A DNA stretch of 19,379 nucleotides from an uncultured Prevotella sp. (GTDB lineage Bacteria; Bacteroidota; Bacteroidia; Bacteroidales; Bacteroidaceae). Positions 15,142 to 19,379 of the stretch are shown here, one piece after another (position 1 is the stretch's first letter; the number at the start of each line of letters is the position of its first letter). Both the position numbers and the translations under genes were made by a program. The notes under the pieces were generated by a model. That model was not told the DNA's origin. It ran no database searches and was given only the letters and a program-made list of their open reading frames with translations. Location of the stretch: contig CAJPTO010000032.1 in the NCBI GenBank assembly GCA_905373605.1, forward strand, positions 1 to 19,379. The letters run 5' to 3'.

Positions 15142-15177
15142 AAAAAAGCCGCTCCAAACATGGTGCGGCTTTTATTG
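15142..15177. terminator. Bidirectional-looking intrinsic terminator
   Basis: AAAAGCCGC (15144-15152) pairs with GCGGCTTTT (15165-15173). Inside, after a T-T mismatch, CCA pairs with TGG around the loop AACA. An A-run precedes and a T-rich tract (TTTTATTGTTTT) follows, the classical layout on either strand. It ends the SemiSWEET transcript 35 bases after its stop and could also stop transcripts from fbp on the other strand. Confidence 0.85.
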
Positions 15178-15447
15178 TTTTCGTAAGAAATGTTGTTTCT
15201 TCCATTTCATTTTCCCACAGCCAAAATCATCTCCCCAGTTCACATGTTTGTTACATAGGATGCCAAAACCATGTGAAGATGAGGCTGCTTTCTTTAAAGG
15301 GACGTAATGCTAAATGATGCACGTAGCTGTGCTATTTTATTCGCTTAGTTTCGCCCCTTGACACGCTTAGCAACATGACTTGATGCAAATTGTGGGCAAG
15401 TTGATGAATGTAGACGAGCTGTAGGATAGTTAGGGTTCTCCAACACG

Positions 15448-17448
15448 CTAAAGTTGTTTCTTCCGTTCCTCTTCCTTGATGATGCCATGCCTATAGGCAT
15501 AGAGCAATTCTTCAAGGTCGGCCACTTGCTTGTTAAGTTCAACACCCTTGTCGGTATCGGCCACAAGCATTCTATGCGACGACATTTCTATTATCTGTGT
15601 GGTACTCTTAATGTCGCTACCTGTGCGAATGGCATCCATTGCACTGGAGAAAGGTTCGTGCTGTACGAGCTGAAATCCTCGGCTATGATACACCAACGTG
15701 TAGCCAGCGATGCCCGTTTCCTTGTGGTAGGCTTCTGAAAAGCCACCATCGATGACCATCAGTTTGCCGTTTGCCTTAATGGGATTTTCGCCATTTGCAA
15801 CATGCACAGGCACATGTCCGTTGATGATGTGTCTGTTCTCCCCTTTAACGTCGAATGCATCCATGATGCTATCCACCACCGTTTCATCATCGCGCAGCCT
15901 AAAATAGTTGCCTTTTTGCTCCTTATGTGTTTCCTTTTCGGCAATGAAATAGCGTTCGAAGGTGGCCATTTTCGACTTGTCGAAGAGCGGAGAGTCGGGT
16001 CCACACCACAGATAAAGGAAGTAATCGATGGCATAATCGCGTTCTTCTGGCTCTGCATCCTTTTGATAAGCCGTGCGAACCAGCATGCCAATGTTGTGCA
16101 TCAACGCTCGCCCTGCAAAGGTTTGCTCGGGCATCACCTCCACCTCTTTCAGCGTCCCGTCTTCGTTTAGCGGAACAGAGGCGTGGAAAAGCAAGTTGTT
16201 GTTGTACACGGCGTACATGCAACCATGCTGCAAAAGCAAGCGAACGTGGCGTTGAAGCTTTTCGCACACCTTGAAAGAGTGGCGTAGACGTTCGGCAAGC
16301 GTCTTTTCCTCGGGTGTCAGCTCAAGCGGATTGACGGGGTTCACCGTGGGAAACTCGTTGCTCGTGAGTTGATATTGCTTTCCTTCAAGTGTAATAACGC
16401 CCTTTTCATAATCGATGTTGCGCAGCAAAGCCCTGTCTGCCATGCGCCAATGTGGGTGTTTCTCAAAGAGTTGTGCCTCTACCTTAAACTGAATTACGGC
16501 GATGGCCTTGTGCATTAAAGCCGTTAAGCGCAGTGATTTTTCGTCCAGTTTGGCCGCCTCGCCGCTGCTTTTTGGCACAAACTCCTTGCAAACGGTGTTG
16601 CCATAGGTCTCCATTGCGAATGTTGCAAGGGGCACAAGGTTGATGCCGTATCCGTCTTCAAGTGTGGTGAGATTGGCATAACGCAGCGAAAGGCGTATCA
16701 CATTGCAGATGCAAGCCACGTTGCCAGCGGCCGCACCCATCCAAAGCATGTCGTGATTACCCCATTGTATGTCCCAGCTGTGATAGCGTTCCATCGTGTC
16801 CATGATGATGTGTGCACCCGGTCCGCGGTCGTATATGTCGCCGAGAATGTGCAGTTGGTCGATGGCCAAGCGTTGAATAACGTTGCAGATGGCCACGATG
16901 AAGTAGTCGGCACGGCCAGTACTGATGATGGTTTCGATGATGACGTTTACGTAAGCGGCCTTGTTGGAGTCGTCCACACGTTCGTGCAGCAGTTCTTGGA
17001 TGATGTATTGGAAGTCGCTGGGCAGGCTTTTGCGCACTTTCGAACGCGTGTACTTGCTCGAGACATCACGGCATACGCTAACAAGTTGATGAATGGTGAT
17101 GTGATACCAGTCGTTGATGTCGGTTTCACTCTCCTTTACCAATTCCAGCTTTTGCTCGGGATAATAAATCAGGGTGCAGAGTTCGCGTTTCTCAGCCTCG
17201 CGCAAAGTGTTGCCAAATATTTCGTTCACCTTGCGTTTGATGTTTCCCGAGGCGTTTTTCAGCACGTGTTGAAAGGCTTCATACTCGCCATGCAGGTCGG
17301 CCAAGAAATGCTCTGTGCCTTTGGGTAGGTTCAAAATGGCCTCCAGGTTGATGATTTCCGTACTTGCTTCTGCCACAGTGGGGAATGATTGCGCAAGGAG
17401 TGTGAGGTAGCGCAGGTCGCGTTCTATTTCGTATTTCTTCTTTTTCAT
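15448..17448 (-). CDS. fbp: Fructose-1,6-bisphosphatase, class III
   Basis: This gluconeogenic enzyme hydrolyses fructose 1,6-bisphosphate to fructose 6-phosphate, with Mn2+ and a calcineurin-type metallophosphatase fold, in the cytoplasm. The 666-residue length matches the class III family first described in Firmicutes and common in Bacteroidetes. Metal-binding motifs in order are FLADLHGEYEAF (48-59), ILGDIYDRGPG (201-211), WGNHDMLWMG (229-238), LLFHASVPLNEDG (419-431), INGHVPVHVANG (542-553) and VIDGGFSEAYHKETGIAGYTL (565-585). The start follows from the four-base ATGA overlap with the upstream gene, which implies translational coupling. The poly-lysine N-terminus (MKKKKYEIERDLRYL) is common in the family. 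It is the last visible gene of a three-gene operon and supplies fructose 6-phosphate, the precursor of amino sugars and mannose-type nucleotide sugars. Confidence 0.96.
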   Translation of the reverse strand: MKKKKYEIERDLRYLTLLAQSFPTVAEASTEIINLEAILNLPKGTEHFLADLHGEYEAFQHVLKNASGNIKRKVNEIFGNTLREAEKRELCTLIYYPEQKLELVKESETDINDWYHITIHQLVSVCRDVSSKYTRSKVRKSLPSDFQYIIQELLHERVDDSNKAAYVNVIIETIISTGRADYFIVAICNVIQRLAIDQLHILGDIYDRGPGAHIIMDTMERYHSWDIQWGNHDMLWMGAAAGNVACICNVIRLSLRYANLTTLEDGYGINLVPLATFAMETYGNTVCKEFVPKSSGEAAKLDEKSLRLTALMHKAIAVIQFKVEAQLFEKHPHWRMADRALLRNIDYEKGVITLEGKQYQLTSNEFPTVNPVNPLELTPEEKTLAERLRHSFKVCEKLQRHVRLLLQHGCMYAVYNNNLLFHASVPLNEDGTLKEVEVMPEQTFAGRALMHNIGMLVRTAYQKDAEPEERDYAIDYFLYLWCGPDSPLFDKSKMATFERYFIAEKETHKEQKGNYFRLRDDETVVDSIMDAFDVKGENRHIINGHVPVHVANGENPIKANGKLMVIDGGFSEAYHKETGIAGYTLVYHSRGFQLVQHEPFSSAMDAIRTGSDIKSTTQIIEMSSHRMLVADTDKGVELNKQVADLEELLYAYRHGIIKEEERKKQL

Positions 17449-18572
17449 TGTTTGTAAACCTTAGTTATTTTAGTTGTTAGCCACGCTGTCCGGTTGTCTT
17501 CGAGCGGCGGTGTGGGCATAAATCCTTCGGGAAGCTTCAACAAGCGGTGCATAACGCCCTCTGCCCGTCTGAAAAATGGCAGCAGCCTTTCGGCGTTCAG
17601 TGCTTTAACAAGCATCTGCTCATCATAATCATTGAGGCGAAGACTGGCATAAAGGTTTGTCAAGAGCTGCAGATGAGCCGTGTCTTTAGGGAGCGATTCG
17701 TACAAGGCGCGCACATTGTCAACAATAACGCCGATGGTGGGGTCGTTGTTGGGGGCGTCATCATCGGTCGTTTGCTCGTCTGCTTCTTCCTGTTGTTCAT
17801 CGTTTTCGAGTGAGCTGTCTTCGGGTATGGGGTCGAACGAGAATGTTTCGAAGCCCGAAAGGTCGGTCGAAGGCGTTTCTGCTTTCAGTGTTTCAAGCCC
17901 TTTTCTCACCATGTCGAGCACCCGTTCTTGCGCGGCATACATCAAGATAAATCGCCAATGAGGCGTGCTCAGTGCTTCGATGGCATCGCTACGCAGGTCC
18001 ATGATGCCGAACATCTCGGGGTCTACGCCAGCAAGGACGAGCAGTCCGGTGAGTTCCAAGTCGGCTTGGGTTAGCATTGATGAGGGCCAGGTGTTGAGCG
18101 TTTTGTTATACATGCGCAGGAATTGGTTGGCCGCATCGCTGAATTCAACGGCTTTGCTAATGCGCGGATTGTCTATTCTGACAATGTTTGCGTTGTTGGT
18201 GCGCCGTTTCAAGGTTTCACTTTCGAGCTGTCCGCACGCGTGCAACACCCCTACTCCACCTAACATTCGCTTAACAGGCATGGTCATTATCATCCTCTTG
18301 GGCAACGACAAACTGCGAATGCGCCAGGGATTGAGCTCGCCAAAGGGCGAGAGCACCACGGGCGTGTGGGTGCGCAGCGACAGGTTGTAGAGCAAAAGCG
18401 TTTTGGCATCCCAGCAACCAATGAGGTGAAAGAGCGAGAAATCGTGGCGGAGAATTGGTATATCGTTCGTCACGACAATGGTTAAATTGGTGTTTATAAG
18501 GCTAAAAAGGTCTGTCAGATACTGTCTGTCAGCATCTGAAACACCTTTAGATATGTACACCAACACTTTCAT
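17445..18572 (-). CDS. GT4-like N-terminal-domain protein with acidic linker
   Basis: This 375-residue protein has residues 1-160 resembling the acceptor-side Rossmann half of GT-B glycosyltransferases of family 4: FHLIGCWDAKTLLLYNLSLRTHTPVVLSPFGELNPW (48-83) has the usual 'H.hG.w...', 'T.P.v.SPfGeL.pW' layout. GVGVLHACGQLESETLKR (106-123) matches the conserved 'lHa....E...l' step. The expected C-terminal nucleotide-sugar domain, with its G-x-G-x-x-K and E-x-x-G-x-x-x-x-E motifs, is not seen. Instead come a helical segment, an acidic linker (about 248-278, IPEDSSLENDEQQEEADEQ then DDDAPNNDP) and a helical C-terminus (279-375). It may have lost catalysis or need a partner. It starts three bases after the stop of the upstream GT2-like gene and overlaps fbp by four bases. 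Confidence 0.7.
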   Translation of the reverse strand: MKVLVYISKGVSDADRQYLTDLFSLINTNLTIVVTNDIPILRHDFSLFHLIGCWDAKTLLLYNLSLRTHTPVVLSPFGELNPWRIRSLSLPKRMIMTMPVKRMLGGVGVLHACGQLESETLKRRTNNANIVRIDNPRISKAVEFSDAANQFLRMYNKTLNTWPSSMLTQADLELTGLLVLAGVDPEMFGIMDLRSDAIEALSTPHWRFILMYAAQERVLDMVRKGLETLKAETPSTDLSGFETFSFDPIPEDSSLENDEQQEEADEQTTDDDAPNNDPTIGVIVDNVRALYESLPKDTAHLQLLTNLYASLRLNDYDEQMLVKALNAERLLPFFRRAEGVMHRLLKLPEGFMPTPPLEDNRTAWLTTKITKVYKQ

Positions 18573-18575
18573 TGC

Positions 18576-19379
18576 TTATAGTTTGTGGCTTGTGAAGTCG
18601 TATTTGTCTGTTTTGACGTATCTAAAATACGAGCGCATTTTACGCCAAGGCACCATCAGTTCGAAGCCAATCACGCGCCAAGCGTGAATGTTGGCATTGA
18701 AAACCTTAATCGCCTTGCGTGCAAAAAGAATGCGAAACAAGATGGTTAACAGCAGATTTAGGGCTGCCAACGACAAGATAGCCCAGCGTTGTTCTATCGA
18801 AGCGTAAGCCAAGCAAAGGACAACAACAATGTAGTTGAGGTAAAGCATGGTGTTGTCCATGTTGAAAAGGAACCTAACAACCCCTCCTCCCTGAAGGTAT
18901 TTGCGCGTTTCCCAGAAGAATAGGTGGTGGTTACGCCATTCTTTGGCTGTGGGAGCTTTGGTTGTAGTAAAGGCATCGGGATGCAATGCCAAGGCTATGG
19001 CGTTGCTGTTTTGGCCGAACTTGTTCACCAAGAAATCGTATTCCCCGCGCAGAAGGTTGAGGTTTCCCGAGAAACCGTCGCGTTTCATGAAGTCGGCTTT
19101 GCGTATAGCCACAAAACCACCAGCATGGCAATAGGGTTTGCCTTTCAAACTACGTGTGAGGATGTAGAAACAGGAGCGAAGCATCTGCATGCGCCAAGAA
19201 GTTTTGGCTTCGTTGTCAAGAGCTGTATAGCCAACCACAAGGCGTTTGTCGGGAGTTAGGCAAGAAGCCACAGCATGAAGCCACTTGTCGGAAGTGGGAA
19301 CGCAGGTGGGTTCCATGATAATCACCCAATCGGTTTCGGCAGCTTTGACGCCAAGCGTAATCGTTAGTTTCTTGCGGCT
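18576..19379 (-). CDS. Family 2 glycosyltransferase-like membrane protein (N-terminus outside window)
   Basis: The C-terminal 267 residues are visible; the frame is open through the window edge. The beginning, SRKKLTITLGVKAA then DWVIIMEPTCVPTSDKWL, aligns with the GT2 layout 'kk.AlTlGikaAk.e.lvltDADC.P.s..Wl', but the metal-binding DADC is replaced by EPTC (19302-19313). Downstream, CHAGGFVAIRKADFMKRDGFSGNLNLLRGEYDFLVNKF matches 'GrNmAyrks.F...GF......l.GEDDlfv', with GEDD replaced by GEYD (19035-19046), and the Q-x-x-R-W region reads FFWETRKYL. Two hydrophobic helices (about 161-178 and 183-202 counted from 19325) and a basic tail suggest inner-membrane anchoring. It is the first visible gene of the fbp operon. 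The degenerate motifs leave open whether it is an active enzyme. Confidence 0.75.
   Translation of the reverse strand, partial: SRKKLTITLGVKAAETDWVIIMEPTCVPTSDKWLHAVASCLTPDKRLVVGYTALDNEAKTSWRMQMLRSCFYILTRSLKGKPYCHAGGFVAIRKADFMKRDGFSGNLNLLRGEYDFLVNKFGQNSNAIALALHPDAFTTTKAPTAKEWRNHHLFFWETRKYLQGGGVVRFLFNMDNTMLYLNYIVVVLCLAYASIEQRWAILSLAALNLLLTILFRILFARKAIKVFNANIHAWRVIGFELMVPWRKMRSYFRYVKTDKYDFTSHKL

Noticed and set aside
15239..15277. TTCACATG/CATGTGAA inverted repeat with a 23-base loop between the SemiSWEET gene and fbp
   Set aside because: Eight base pairs around a long loop can occur by chance and there is no T-run. The hairpin at 15142-15177 is a far better terminator.

Overview
This window looks like chromosomal DNA of a Bacteroidales bacterium, most likely a Prevotella-like organism (Prevotellaceae). 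The grounds are two SusC-like outer-membrane barrels with a carboxypeptidase-regulatory N-domain, Bacteroidetes-only small membrane families (DUF4491), a class III fructose-bisphosphatase, and repeated promoters of the Bacteroidetes form TTTG-N19/21-TAnnTTTG with no clear Shine-Dalgarno sequences. The genus is inferred, not proven.

Layout, left to right. The left edge holds the tail of a membrane protein and a DUF1294 membrane protein (+). Converging on them (-) are aroB (3-dehydroquinate synthase, shikimate pathway) and an unrecognised lipoprotein gene. A promoter match just upstream of aroB sets its start at 2457, not at the far upstream in-frame ATG. Next (+) comes a 988-residue outer-membrane beta-barrel protein, closed by a perfect 18-bp hairpin. 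About 0.7 kb of apparently non-coding DNA follows, then a six-helix membrane LuxR-type regulator with a long leader. On the minus strand lie tcdA (tRNA t6A dehydratase), a small unknown protein, a second outer-membrane barrel protein (about 778 residues), and a hexose-phosphate mutase. The 0.46 kb between the mutase and the second barrel gene holds three structured elements, including a 22-bp-period tandem repeat with internal dyads.

To the right (+) are a DUF4491-rlmH operon with a near-perfect promoter, and a SemiSWEET sugar transporter with its own promoter and a bidirectional-looking terminator. The right end (-) is a tight operon: a family 2 glycosyltransferase-like membrane protein (cut by the window edge), a GT4-like protein that appears to lack the nucleotide-sugar half, and class III fructose-1,6-bisphosphatase. 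The last two genes overlap by four bases.

Metabolically, the mutase, fructose-bisphosphatase and SemiSWEET concern hexose and hexose-phosphate supply, and the end operon hints at a link to glycan synthesis. Most of the window is ordinary core genome. I see no CRISPR array, insertion sequence, tRNA, rRNA or phage gene. The most unusual items are the 22-bp repeat array, the two glycosyltransferase-like proteins with degenerate or missing catalytic parts next to fbp, and the long leader of the membrane LuxR regulator.
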